DNA of 40,500 nt from Eubacterium sp. Lineage in GTDB: Bacteria; Bacillota; Clostridia; Lachnospirales; Lachnospiraceae. The notes beneath the pieces were generated by a model. The model was not told the DNA's origin. It saw only the letters and a program-made list of their open reading frames with translations, and searched no databases. A program made the translations under genes and the position numbers. Of the stretch, positions 16,639-25,361 are shown piece after piece. Position 1 is the first letter of the stretch. Each line of letters starts with the position of its first letter. The stretch covers positions 1 to 40,500 of the forward strand of contig JAAWJJ010000030.1 of assembly GCA_022796875.1 (NCBI GenBank). The letters are read 5' to 3'.

Positions 16639-16864
16639 CTAATTCCTATAACAGGTACGGCGTTTTAACTCCTTGTCCATATCTCTTCCTCCATACATCA
16701 CACGGATAACCGTAACTGTTTTTGTGGCCATATCCGGAATATAAAACACAAGATAATGGTCAACCGGAAAAACCCTGAGCTCTCGGCTGCGCTTTTCCAT
16801 TCCGCAAAAAACAACCATAATTTTTAAGCGAAAAATAAGTCCAGACAGATGCAAAATCCCGCAT
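16639..16864 (-). pseudogene. Broken ParE/RelE-type toxin gene
   Basis: The C-terminal reading RSRELRVFPVDHYLVFYIPD...VIRVMYGGRDMDKEL matches the end of ParE toxins (R-L-x-V-x-x-Y-L-I-F-Y ... V-L-R-I-x-H-G-x-R-D). A short ParE-like start, MRDFASVWTYFSLKN, is found just upstream in a different frame. The ~40 residues between are missing, so the gene carries an internal deletion plus a frameshift. No ParD antitoxin gene is left; the space upstream is the promoter of the SDR gene. It should be inactive. Confidence 0.6.
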
Positions 16865-16916
16865 TTTATTGTACAATTTAAGAAATAATACTTTTATATT
16901 ACAAGGGAGAAAAAAC

Positions 16917-17648
16917 ATGCATAATACCGTACTTATTACAGGCGCTTCCAGCGGTGTCGGGAAAGCAGCCGCAATCCGTTTCGCAGCAGCCGGCTGGCAG
17001 GTTCTGATCAATTGTGCACGTTCTGCCGACGTCCTGCTGGACTTAAAACAGCAGTTAATTTGCCTTTACCATATCTGCTGCCAAGCCTATATTGCTGATG
17101 TATCCAGTGAAACTGCCTTAAACGACATGTTTTCCCGCATAAAACAAGACGGATTTGAGATCGATCTTCTGATAAACAATGCGGGAATTTCGAAAATCGG
17201 GCCGTTTCAGAATATGGACCTGGCCGAATGGTTGAATATGCTCAACACAAACCTGACTTCTGCCTTTCTCTGTTCCAAGGCGGTTCTTCCTGATATGCTG
17301 CGCCGTAAATCCGGGAAAATCATTAACATTTCCTCCGTATGGGGAAATACCGGAGCCTCCTGTGAAGCGGCATACTCCGCTGCCAAAGGCGGCCTTAACG
17401 CTTTTACAAAATCTCTGGCAAAAGAACTGGCTCCCAGCAACATTCAGGTAAACGCTATCGCCTGCGGCGTGATCGACACTCCGATGAACCACGTTTTTAC
17501 CGAGGAGGAACGCCATGCCCTGATCTCGGAAATACCGGCCGGCCGTTTTGCCACGCCGAAAGAAACAGCCGATTTTATTTACCGTATTTCCGAATGTGGT
17601 TCCTACTTTACCGGACAAGTCATAAACTTTGACGGCGGCTGGCAGTAG
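16917..17648 (+). CDS. ymfI: SDR oxidoreductase, EF-P 5-aminopentanone reductase type
   Basis: The 243-residue short-chain dehydrogenase has TGASSGVGKAAA (NAD(P) binding, residue 8 on), NNAGIS, the catalytic Ser-Tyr-Lys set (ISSVWG, then YSAAK) and a C-terminal NFDGGWQ. The closest family I recognise is YmfI, which reduces the 5-aminopentanone group on Lys of elongation factor P. A FabG-like role cannot be excluded. The start follows AAGGGAG and gives the canonical N-terminus. Confidence 0.82.
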   Translation: MHNTVLITGASSGVGKAAAIRFAAAGWQVLINCARSADVLLDLKQQLICLYHICCQAYIADVSSETALNDMFSRIKQDGFEIDLLINNAGISKIGPFQNMDLAEWLNMLNTNLTSAFLCSKAVLPDMLRRKSGKIINISSVWGNTGASCEAAYSAAKGGLNAFTKSLAKELAPSNIQVNAIACGVIDTPMNHVFTEEERHALISEIPAGRFATPKETADFIYRISECGSYFTGQVINFDGGWQ

Positions 17649-17824
17649 CCGTCCGCCATCTTTGCATTTTCTTTTCCCCCTGTGTTTCACTTCAATCATC
17701 ATGTAATGCGTTTAAGAGGCCCTGACACTCATTTTGCATTTCGCGAACAGTATTTCCGTTTTGAAAAGTTTCCGTTTTTTTCCGGCTATATTTTATATGA
17801 TATACGCAGAGGTGAAGACAAAAC

Positions 17825-18157
17825 ATGACTTTTGGGGAACGCTTAGAAAAACTCTGCACACAAAATAACCTCACAAAAACACAGCTTGCAAACGAATTAC
17901 ATATTTCTGCCAGTACCTTAAGCGGATATCTGCACAACCGACGCGAACCAGACTACCAGACGCTTACCGCTTTTGCAGATTTTTTCAATGTCAGCATTGA
18001 CTATTTGCTTGGGCGGACGGAATATACAAAACCACTGTCAGACAGTCTTACCCCGGAAGAAGGTGAACTGCTTGGCACTTACCGCACTCTTGGCAAAAAC
18101 GGAAAAAACCTGCTGGTACAGCAGGCTCATTTATATGCCACCCATCTGGATAACTGA
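17825..18157 (+). CDS. Small XRE-family transcriptional regulator
   Basis: The 110-residue protein is a Cro/CI-type HTH domain (residues ~3-65; LEKLCTQNNLTKTQLANELHISASTLSGYLHNRREPDYQTL, then FFNVSIDYLLGRTE) plus a short helical tail. AGAGGTG precedes the ATG. The leader has a direct repeat (TTTCCGTTTT twice within 17700-17790) that might be its operator. Target genes are unknown; the 190 bases downstream to the traX stop contain no gene I can support. Confidence 0.8.
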   Translation: MTFGERLEKLCTQNNLTKTQLANELHISASTLSGYLHNRREPDYQTLTAFADFFNVSIDYLLGRTEYTKPLSDSLTPEEGELLGTYRTLGKNGKNLLVQQAHLYATHLDN

Positions 18158-18348
18158 TACTGTTATATAAATAATACTATCATCTTTCACTGCCAGACAA
18201 ATTTCGTTTTCATTGCAGCTATAGTTTTATTTCCCCATGATTATTCCCGTTTTGGCTATTCATGTCCCATTTTTGCATGTGCATGGCATTTTCACGCTTC
18301 CCGTTCTCATGGCATTTTTCCGTTTTACTTCCCCATGTCTTTTTCCGC

Positions 18349-19125
18349 CTACAACTGTATGTACATACGTATCAATCCGAATATCAGCAGATGTACCGGA
18401 TAAAATGCATAAAAGAAATATTTCATGGAACGTCCGCGTGTCCCGTCATAATTCCACAACAGAAATACAAACAGCACAACCGGTATCCATATCCATATAT
18501 TCTGAAGCTCCCACAACATCAATACCACACCGACAGCGATTTGCAAAATCCGGTACCTCCGGCATAAATAAAAAGCGATAATTACCAATACGCCGGCAAC
18601 ACTGTAATCCGACTTTATCAGATACGCAGCAAACAGTCCGGCTAACATAATTGCAAAACGCAGCAAAAATATGGCAGGTGTCTTTCCCTGATATTTTTCC
18701 AAAAAAGCAATTACTGCCAGTCCGATCAGCAATGTCCAGTATACATTCTGATACTCCCAGCAGGGCGCTCCCCCAAATATCGCCAAATCAAACGGTATTT
18801 CCGATATCACCCCGAACAACAGCAGACGTCCGGCATATTTTTTTATATTACGTGTATGCAGCGCCCCTTCCACAATAAAAAAACAAAAGACGGGAAATGC
18901 CAGCCGCCCCATCGTACGCAAAAACATAATCGCTTCATAACAGCTTTCCTGCATTTCATATGACAACGTCGGATACAGGCAATACGTAAGTATGGACGCC
19001 GTAAAATGATCTATAATCATTGCAATGATTGCCGCCGTTTTTAACCCGCTCGCATGAAATGACATTCTACGCGGCCCTTTAGCCCTCATACTGCTTTCTT
19101 CCCTGATCTGTTTCTGCTTTTCCAT
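18349..19125 (-). CDS. TraX-like acyltransferase membrane protein
   Basis: The 258-residue polytopic protein starts with a basic cytoplasmic stretch, then GLKTAAIIAMIIDHF, which is the hallmark N-terminus of the TraX family (membrane acyltransferase-3-like). About eight hydrophobic helices follow, and the sequence RLAFPVFCFFIVEGALHTRN is also typical. TraX is named for acetylation of F pilin. Chromosomal firmicute members are stand-alone and of unknown substrate, so a pilus role is not implied. AGGAGGGG lies 4 bases before the ATG. Confidence 0.82.
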   Translation of the reverse strand: MEKQKQIREESSMRAKGPRRMSFHASGLKTAAIIAMIIDHFTASILTYCLYPTLSYEMQESCYEAIMFLRTMGRLAFPVFCFFIVEGALHTRNIKKYAGRLLLFGVISEIPFDLAIFGGAPCWEYQNVYWTLLIGLAVIAFLEKYQGKTPAIFLLRFAIMLAGLFAAYLIKSDYSVAGVLVIIAFYLCRRYRILQIAVGVVLMLWELQNIWIWIPVVLFVFLLWNYDGTRGRSMKYFFYAFYPVHLLIFGLIRMYIQL

Positions 19126-19300
19126 TTACCCCTCCTGCTACAATGTATTTACGGATGACGCCGGAATAAAAATTCCTGATACTCACTGTTTTCGACATTA
19201 TATCTTTTTGCGTTCCTAACGTCAACTTAAATTCGCTATTGAAAAATTCTTTCCGTAGCTTTATCATGGAATCAGACAGGAACTGCCCGTATTTTAATCA

Positions 19301-19324
19301 TATGAAAGAGCAGGCTCTTTCATA
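19301..19324. promoter_or_regulatory. Perfect 11-bp inverted repeat before the CbiT-like gene
   Basis: TATGAAAGAGC and GCTCTTTCATA are separated by two bases, directly upstream (3 bp) of the AGGAGG of the next gene. As RNA it would form a tight hairpin beside the ribosome binding site; as DNA it is a typical dimer operator. Confidence 0.6.
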
Positions 19325-19338
19325 ACAGGAGGTAATTT

Positions 19339-20247
19339 ATGACAGATACAACTTCAATCTTCACCAACGAACATATTTTGGCCTGGTTAAGCTATTTTTC
19401 CAAAGAAGCCGACCTGAATCTTGAAAAAGTAAAGATTATGGACATCAGCATAAAAAATAAGAATGTGATTCCGACCGTGGAATCCAATAAACGCGTACTG
19501 ATTTTTGCCGACGCCGGCTATCCGAATTTTTTTTATGACCTGTGGGCGGCAGGACTCGGCGAATGTGACATCTGGTTTAAAACCGGACAAATGCCGGAGG
19601 GAAGCGTTTCACGTACCAAAATACGCAACTGCATTAACATAGAATTAGACGGGCCGTGCGTCATGCTGATTATAAATACCGCCGCGAAAAGCCCTTACAA
19701 AATCGGCATCCGCAACGATAACTTTTCAAACGGCCCGATCCGCTATGTCGGAAATGAAATCCGCGCCGTTATTATGAGCATGCTGCATGTGGATACGCAG
19801 GATACGATCTGTATTATCAGCGGTGAAAGTATTGCGGTCGAAGCCGCCATGATTGCCAGCGAAGGGACGATTCTTTCCGTGGAATATGAAAAAGGCGACC
19901 GGGAAACGATGGAAGAAAACGTCGTAAAATTCGGCCTGCATAACGTGGAAATTATTCCGGACGCTACCGAAAAAACGCTGCAGAATTACCCGGTTCCGTC
20001 CCTTGCATTTATCGTTGCGTCCAAACATCTCGAAGAAGAGATCCGGCAGCTGCTGGCAGTAAACCCAAAATGTAAATTTATTATTTATACGTTGGAATTA
20101 AACATTTTAAGCGCTGTTCCGGAATTATTTAAAAAATACAATATCCAGAACCAGGAAATTTTGCAGATTGCAATTTCCAAACTGAATAAGAAAAATGTAT
20201 TTGAATCACAGCCCGTACCGTGGCTGATTTCCGGTGAACCGGTTTAA
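19339..20247 (+). CDS. Degenerate CbiE/CbiT-like (CobL-like) protein, orphan
   Basis: The 302-residue product aligns by eye to fused precorrin-6Y methyltransferases. Residues ~45-150 resemble the C-terminal half of CbiE, ending GIRNDNFSNGPIRYVGNEIRA. Residues ~150-300 resemble CbiT (VEAAMIASEGTILSVEYEKGDRETMEENVVKFGLHNVEII, and a final PVPWLISGEP). The CbiT motif expected as DIGAGSGSVSIEAA reads IISGESIAVEAA here, so the glycine-rich SAM loop is lost or shortened, and the first half of CbiE is absent. No other cobalamin gene is near. A catalytic cobalamin role is therefore doubtful. AGGAGG lies 7 bases before the ATG. Confidence 0.6.
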   Translation: MTDTTSIFTNEHILAWLSYFSKEADLNLEKVKIMDISIKNKNVIPTVESNKRVLIFADAGYPNFFYDLWAAGLGECDIWFKTGQMPEGSVSRTKIRNCINIELDGPCVMLIINTAAKSPYKIGIRNDNFSNGPIRYVGNEIRAVIMSMLHVDTQDTICIISGESIAVEAAMIASEGTILSVEYEKGDRETMEENVVKFGLHNVEIIPDATEKTLQNYPVPSLAFIVASKHLEEEIRQLLAVNPKCKFIIYTLELNILSAVPELFKKYNIQNQEILQIAISKLNKKNVFESQPVPWLISGEPV

Positions 20248-20297
20248 AAACGGCATCTATGGCAGGTCAAACGGCTATCCGCAATAAAATACTAACA

Positions 20298-20325
20298 GAG
20301 GCAGGCGATAAAAACCGCCTGCCTC
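20298..20325. terminator. Intergenic hairpin between convergent genes
   Basis: GAGGCAGGCG pairs perfectly with CGCCTGCCTC around an 8-base loop, between the CbiT-like gene and the anti-sigma gene. The flanking T runs are short, so termination may be moderate. Confidence 0.7.
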
Positions 20326-20333
20326 GTACTTTA

Positions 20334-21554
20334 TCAGTTCACCGGCACCATATAGAAGTTTTCTTCCGTCAGGCCGCCCTCTCCTTCCGGTGAGGATTTC
20401 AGGAACAATATGCTTTCTACCTGTTCCGGATCGATCACGCGGTCTGTGCCCAAACGGTAAATATACTTATCGGAATCTTCGCTTTCATAACCAAGGGATC
20501 CCGGTCCTGCGAAAAGATACGGATACATCGTCCCGTCTTTCATGCGTACGCCCATTGGCGCCGGCGGCTCTTTGTATTCCGTCCTTTCAATCACGTTGCC
20601 GTTTTCGTCTTCCGCTTCTATCGGAACTTCAATCCGCGGGAAATCATAAGTGACGCAAAAGGATACCGGAGAAATTTCCGCATGGGTAACCGTCGCCCCG
20701 CTGTCCCCAAGGACCTCATTTAAATCGACTTCTTTTGCCTCGGAAGAGCCTGCAAACGTCCAGTCAAATGCAAAACTGTCTTCCAGAACCGGCGCATACT
20801 CCGCTTTTGCTACCGTTCCCAGGCCCGTAAACTCTACATGTACCGGCTTGTTAATAAAAAGTCCCTTTTCACCTGTACTTAAAATCAGGATAAATTCCAT
20901 ACTTCCGTCGTCCTGTACAAATTTTTCTATATTTCCCTCTTCCGGAATGGCGGAACCGTCTGCATAAACCGCTCTGCCGTCCGGGCCGCTGACCAATCCG
21001 TTATAAAAAGAACCGCACCAGTTAAAGTTCGAGTTTTCATCCATATCGGACACGCCGTCCAGTGAAACATCAATCGTATCAAATCCCGGCTCTTCTCCTT
21101 CCCCGATCTGATACCCGCTGACCCGGAAAGAAATGTACGCGCAATAATTATCGACGATACACTGCTCCGTACTGACGGTTACATCCCCTTTAGTCACAGA
21201 CTGACCGACAAACGAAACGATATCCGTCTTTTCCAGTTCTGTTTTCTGTTCTTCCGTAATATGCATGGATTCCGATAATCCACGGCTCCAATGAACTGCC
21301 GCGTACGCTGTTCCGCTGACTAATACTGCTGCCGCAACGGCCGCCGCTGCAATTACTTTTCTCTTTGTTGATCTACGCATATGACTTTCTCTCCTTTTTT
21401 GTGTTGACGATATTTTCGTAATGTTGCCGCTGTCCTTTTCCTGCTCCCGGATAAACTCCAGAACAGATGCTTTCTCCTCTTTTGTTAAATGCTCTTTTTT
21501 CAGACAGGAAACACCGGAAGATGTTTCGTTTATCAAATTATAAATATCTTTCAT
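20334..21554 (-). CDS. DUF4179 membrane anti-sigma factor
   Basis: The 406-residue protein has a cytoplasmic N-terminus (~1-75), one membrane segment (about 76-95; VIAAAAVAAAVLVSGTAYAA) and a large acidic extracytoplasmic domain. This is the DUF4179 arrangement found with ECF-type sigma factors in clostridia. Its ATG directly follows the stop of the sigma factor gene, so translation is coupled. The N-terminal part should hold the sigma factor until a signal reaches the outer domain; that mechanism is family knowledge, not visible here. No protease gene is adjacent. Confidence 0.82.
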   Translation of the reverse strand: MKDIYNLINETSSGVSCLKKEHLTKEEKASVLEFIREQEKDSGNITKISSTQKRRESHMRRSTKRKVIAAAAVAAAVLVSGTAYAAVHWSRGLSESMHITEEQKTELEKTDIVSFVGQSVTKGDVTVSTEQCIVDNYCAYISFRVSGYQIGEGEEPGFDTIDVSLDGVSDMDENSNFNWCGSFYNGLVSGPDGRAVYADGSAIPEEGNIEKFVQDDGSMEFILILSTGEKGLFINKPVHVEFTGLGTVAKAEYAPVLEDSFAFDWTFAGSSEAKEVDLNEVLGDSGATVTHAEISPVSFCVTYDFPRIEVPIEAEDENGNVIERTEYKEPPAPMGVRMKDGTMYPYLFAGPGSLGYESEDSDKYIYRLGTDRVIDPEQVESILFLKSSPEGEGGLTEENFYMVPVN

Positions 21555-22103
21555 CTAAACCACTTCCTTTCCAAACGTCTGACGGAGTTTCTTTTTCCCC
21601 CGGGAAATCCGATTATATAAAACAGGCTTTTCAATCTGCAATTCTTTGCCGATCTGCCCATAATCTTTCTCTTCCCAGAACAGCTTCATAAAAATTTCCT
21701 GGTCATAAGGGGACAGCCCTTTCAGCAAATTTCGAAATTCCTCTTTTTCTTCCGAAACATAAACATTCGAGCGCAACGGCTGTTCATCCACAACATCCCA
21801 TATTTCTTCCAGGCTTAAATATTCCATTCTTTTATGCTTTTTCAGATGATTCAGGATGCAGTACCGGGTAACGCCCGCTATCCATGTGGTAAAAGCGGCT
21901 TTTGACCCGTCATATTTTCCGATATTCTGCCAGATTGCAAAAAACGTATCGTTCATACATTCCTGTCTTTCGTCAGGCAGAATCGCAAAAGATCTGTTGA
22001 TCATTGTCTTAATGATCCAGCCGTCTTTATCTATAAAATACGACAAAGCGGCTTCATCTCCCTGTTTCATCCGTAATACATAATTTTCATCTGAAACTTT
22101 CAA
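21555..22103 (-). CDS. ECF-type sigma-70 family sigma factor
   Basis: The 182-residue product has region 2 (LSYFIDKDGWIIKTMINRS ... ECMNDTFFAIWQNIGKYDGSKAAFTTWIAGVTRYCILNHLKK) and region 4 (LLKGLSPYDQEIFMKLFWEEKDYGQIGKELQIEKPVLYNRISRGKKKLRQ), without region 3. The start is TTG at 22103, with AGGAGG 6-7 bases upstream. A 12-bp perfect palindrome, TGCTGCGCAGCA, at 22125-22136 lies between promoter and start and may be a control site. It pairs with the DUF4179 gene downstream. Confidence 0.9.
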   Translation of the reverse strand: MKVSDENYVLRMKQGDEAALSYFIDKDGWIIKTMINRSFAILPDERQECMNDTFFAIWQNIGKYDGSKAAFTTWIAGVTRYCILNHLKKHKRMEYLSLEEIWDVVDEQPLRSNVYVSEEKEEFRNLLKGLSPYDQEIFMKLFWEEKDYGQIGKELQIEKPVLYNRISRGKKKLRQTFGKEVV

Positions 22104-22262
22104 AACGCTCCTCCTTTCAGATCATGCTGCGCAGCACTTCTATATTTATATTTCCGTTTTTCTATCAAAACCTATCAACACATGGAATATTTTATCAAAA
22201 AAAGCCGCAAAAAAATACCCGCCGCACAGATTTTCCCGCCCAGTGAGTATTTATTTTTACAA

Positions 22263-22332
22263 TTCACTCGTCAGCCAATATGGAGATAATCACATGCTTG
22301 CAGGATGATATCTCCATTTGCGTGGGAGTGAA
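22263..22332. repeat. Nested inverted repeat between ubiD and the sigma gene
   Basis: The outer arms TTCACTC (22263-22269) and GAGTGAA (22326-22332) enclose inner arms ATGGAGATA (22280-22288) and TATCTCCAT (22309-22317), with a ~20-base loop. It lies just after the UbiD-type gene but has no T run, so it is not a classical terminator. It may be a structured RNA, an mRNA 3' end or a small mobile repeat. Confidence 0.5.
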
Positions 22333-22356
22333 TGGTAACATTTTGCATAACTAAAT

Positions 22357-23826
22357 TTAAAACAGATCTGGAAGCCAATGTTTCGGATCTACATCCAAAA
22401 ACTTCGACCGTTCGAAATGTTCTTTCTGCGAAAACGGCATCGTACAGTCAAAAATCGTCTTGCAGGAAATGCCGGTATCACGGATCATCGGGTTATACGC
22501 GGTTTCCTGCGTATGGTCCAGCGGATGGCACCTTACGCCAGGAATCATTACCGTATCGATATCTCCCTGATAACGGGTATTTAACGCCCACAATACGTCG
22601 TTGCTGTCAAACGGATCCACGTCTTCGTCTACCAGAATCACATGCTTCAATTCGTTAAATGCGGAAAATGCAAGCAGCGCTGCCTGACGCTGGCGGCCCT
22701 CATCACTCGGCATGCTTTTCTTAAACTGGATGATCGCCATATATTTTCCGCCTCCTGACGGATGTGCGTACACATTCATCAAACGGCCCGGCATTGCGGT
22801 TTCCACCATGTTGATAATACTTGCTTCCGTCGGAAGCCCCGCCATATGTACATGCTCTTCAGACGGCCCGATCGTCGTCTGCATAATCGGGTTTACCCGA
22901 TGTGTCACCGCTTTTACTTTAATTAACGGAACCATCGGCGCAGGCCCTGTCTGGCCCGGAAATTCCGGCATGGCTTTTCCTGTGCCTGTAGAACGGTCTT
23001 CCGGCACACGGTCGTTCGGCATCAGTTCGCCTTCAATGACATATTCCGCATTGGCTACCGCTTTTTCACCGATGGTAATACAGCTGCAGAGTTCCACCGG
23101 TTTCTGGCGGAGCGCGCCGGCGCAGGCCAGTTCGTTATATCCGAGCGGCGTTGTCGGCGGTTCAAATCCTGACGCCAGATAAATCGCCGGATCCAGCCCG
23201 ATATTGATGGAGATCGGCATCGGTTTGTTCATTTTTTCATATTTTTCATAAAAGACTCCAAGATGTCTTGCCCCCGGTGTAATCCACATCGAAAGTTCGT
23301 CTTTGCTCTGTAAACACAGCCTGTGGATCGTTACGTCGGAAATGCCGTCCTCCGGGTCGCTGGCGTAACAAAGCCCCATCGTAATATAAGGACCCGCGTC
23401 TTCCGGCGTATTGGTCGGAGCCGGAATCAGCTTACGCAGGTCAAACCCCTCGTCCGTTGCATAATGCACAACTTCCTGGCAAGGAGCTTTTTCTCCTTTA
23501 AAGTCAACCGGATCAATCGGATTCTTTACTGCGTCGCGCAAAAAGAAGCCCAGTTCTTTCGGCGTGGTTCCCAGCAGCGCCGCAACACGTTTCCGGCTTG
23601 CCAGCATACCGATGATTACTTTCGCATCCGGATGCCCTTTTACGTTGTTAAACATCATGGCCGGTCCGATCCGTGTCGGACGCATGACGGTGCCGCCTGC
23701 TCCCACATGGCGGTATACTCCGGACAGTTCCGCTTTCGGGTCAACTTCCACATCGGTTTCCACATACTCTCCCGGCATGGATTTAATCAGTTCAATCGCA
23801 GAACGGAGATCGTTTACTTTACTCAT
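22357..23826 (-). CDS. UbiD-family prenylated-FMN decarboxylase
   Basis: The 489-residue product belongs to the UbiD superfamily, seen in GLCYASDPEDGISDVTIHRLCLQSKDELSMWI, NAEYVIEGELMPNDRVPEDRSTG and the C-terminal AFNELKHVILVDEDVDPFDSNDVLWALNTRYQGD. Its length is that of phenolic acid decarboxylases such as the gallate/protocatechuate enzyme LpdC (~490 residues). The cofactor prFMN is made by UbiX, which is not in the window. No menaquinone genes are nearby, so an aromatic-acid decarboxylase is more likely than ubiquinone synthesis. AGGAGG lies 8 bases before the ATG. Confidence 0.88.
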   Translation of the reverse strand: MSKVNDLRSAIELIKSMPGEYVETDVEVDPKAELSGVYRHVGAGGTVMRPTRIGPAMMFNNVKGHPDAKVIIGMLASRKRVAALLGTTPKELGFFLRDAVKNPIDPVDFKGEKAPCQEVVHYATDEGFDLRKLIPAPTNTPEDAGPYITMGLCYASDPEDGISDVTIHRLCLQSKDELSMWITPGARHLGVFYEKYEKMNKPMPISINIGLDPAIYLASGFEPPTTPLGYNELACAGALRQKPVELCSCITIGEKAVANAEYVIEGELMPNDRVPEDRSTGTGKAMPEFPGQTGPAPMVPLIKVKAVTHRVNPIMQTTIGPSEEHVHMAGLPTEASIINMVETAMPGRLMNVYAHPSGGGKYMAIIQFKKSMPSDEGRQRQAALLAFSAFNELKHVILVDEDVDPFDSNDVLWALNTRYQGDIDTVMIPGVRCHPLDHTQETAYNPMIRDTGISCKTIFDCTMPFSQKEHFERSKFLDVDPKHWLPDLF

Positions 23827-23903
23827 AGCTGCTACCTCCTCTTTTGATGTGATTTCCCAAATCTTTATAAGTTCTGTTCCTTTCGGTTTTTTTACTATGT
23901 ACT

Positions 23904-24371
23904 TTATTCACTTTGGACTTTATTCATATATCTGTCCCATTCCGCAATCACTCGCTCAAACTTCAGCGTAAACCAGTAGGTATCTTCTCCCTCCTCCAGA
24001 TCAACCCCTATCATATAAGTGTTTTCTCCCGTCTTTTCCGGCTCATATAAATATCCTCTTTTCAGTTTACGAAACGTTTCCCTATAATCTTCCAACGGTA
24101 TCGGAGTGTCCGGGACGGTTTTTTGCAATACGTTGTCGGCATCATAATACCGATAGCCCTCCAGAAACAACTGACTGATCTCTGCACGGACAAATCGCAG
24201 CGCCATCGTACCAGCATAACTGTCGCACATCATTTCATTCGCCGAATTAGTAGCCTTTACGATCACGGCTTCCAGTTCAAACGTTACCGTATCATTCTCT
24301 ATTGACAAATTCATTAACTGTGCATCCTGAAACGTAAATTTATTCAGTTCATTTACCGATTTGTAATTCAT
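23904..24371 (-). CDS. Hypothetical protein, possibly co-transcribed with ubiD-type gene
   Basis: This 155-residue, acidic, soluble-looking protein has no signal peptide or membrane segment, and I do not recognise the family. Near its C-terminus it has YMIGVDLEEGEDTYWFTLKFERVIAEWDRYM, suggesting a beta-rich fold with aromatic strands. The ATG at 24371 was chosen because AAGGAGG lies 7 bases upstream; an ATG two codons earlier sits almost on top of that site. It ends 77 bp before the UbiD-type gene on the same strand, so the two may be one operon. Confidence 0.65.
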   Translation of the reverse strand: MNYKSVNELNKFTFQDAQLMNLSIENDTVTFELEAVIVKATNSANEMMCDSYAGTMALRFVRAEISQLFLEGYRYYDADNVLQKTVPDTPIPLEDYRETFRKLKRGYLYEPEKTGENTYMIGVDLEEGEDTYWFTLKFERVIAEWDRYMNKVQSE

Positions 24372-24515
24372 CTTCATTCCTCCTTGCACTTTCGGGCAAT
24401 ATCAGAAAACTCCCCGTTGTTTCCTGTTCTGATGTCACATACCGCACAGGTATTGCAGCATATATGCACATTATATCAGGATTATAGAAACATGTATATA
24501 TTCTGTTTTCCTGTT

Positions 24516-25323
24516 ATATCTGAAAATGAATTGAACGTAAAGCTGCTGTACAGGGATAACCGAAATGTACGGCTAACTGCCTGCGAAAAATATTTTTTCA
24601 GGAAATACAAAAAATCTATGAACAGTACCGGCAGACGGAAGCATCTACAAGAGATCTTTACCAAGAATATAACGGCTCTGTGACGATTGAAATTTTAGAT
24701 GATCTGACATTAAACGCAACAATGCAGGATTATCTGGAACGATTCCGGCGAAAGTATCCAAATCTGGTGCTTCATCTGGAAAGGGGTTCTTAAAAACAAT
24801 TAACAGAGGGTATTTTATCTGGAAAATACGACTGCATTTTTTGTTTTTTCTTTGCGATCGACACTATGATTTCTCCGAAATACAAAATGGTGGAAAATAT
24901 CACGGAGGGTATTCTGATTTCTGCGAAAAACCCCTCTCCAAAAAGAAATATTTTGATCCGGTCGAATTTAAAAATCAGACATTCATTGTATTGTCCCCGG
25001 ATGAAAATAATTATGTATCATCCGGGCCAACCGTATTTTGTCAGCAAAATGGATTTTTGCCTGAAATTTTATATGCCCCGAATCTGGATTCTGCCACACT
25101 AATGGTAGAATGCGGTCTTGGAGTTTCATTTTCCTATTCCAAAAGCGTTGGTTCTTATAATCCCTCCATGAAATTCCTTCCGTTAAAGGAGGGGCTTACG
25201 ATGACTCGCTGCCCCAAACTGGCTCTTGCTTGGAATGATACGCTGGACAACCTTTCTGCCGAATTGTTTGTGGGCGAATTTGAATTACCGAATACTCCTT
25301 TTAATTTATTTTCGCACAAATAA
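24516..25323 (+). pseudogene. LysR-family regulator, disrupted
   Basis: Three frames must be joined to rebuild a LysR protein. NELNVKLLYRDNRNVRLTACEKYFF is the end of the LysR HTH. After a T-tract frameshift near 24605 come the linker and GSVTIEILDDLTLNATMQDYLERF of the effector domain. A TAA (24791-24793) interrupts it, and a second frameshift in an A tract near 24930 leads to PVEFKNQTFIVLSPDEN ... ATLMVECGLGVSFSYSKS. The first ~40 residues of the HTH are also lost. It is divergent from the hypothetical/UbiD-type pair and was probably its regulator (inference). Confidence 0.75.
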
Positions 25324-25361
25324 GAAAAAAATTGATACTTTTCAGGGTTCTTTTGCCGTAT

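Noticed and set aside
18217..18348. Short repeated words (CATGGCATTTT, TTCCCCATG) between the XRE and TraX genes
   Set aside because: They are short, irregular and not evenly spaced; no CRISPR-like unit or hairpin could be defined.
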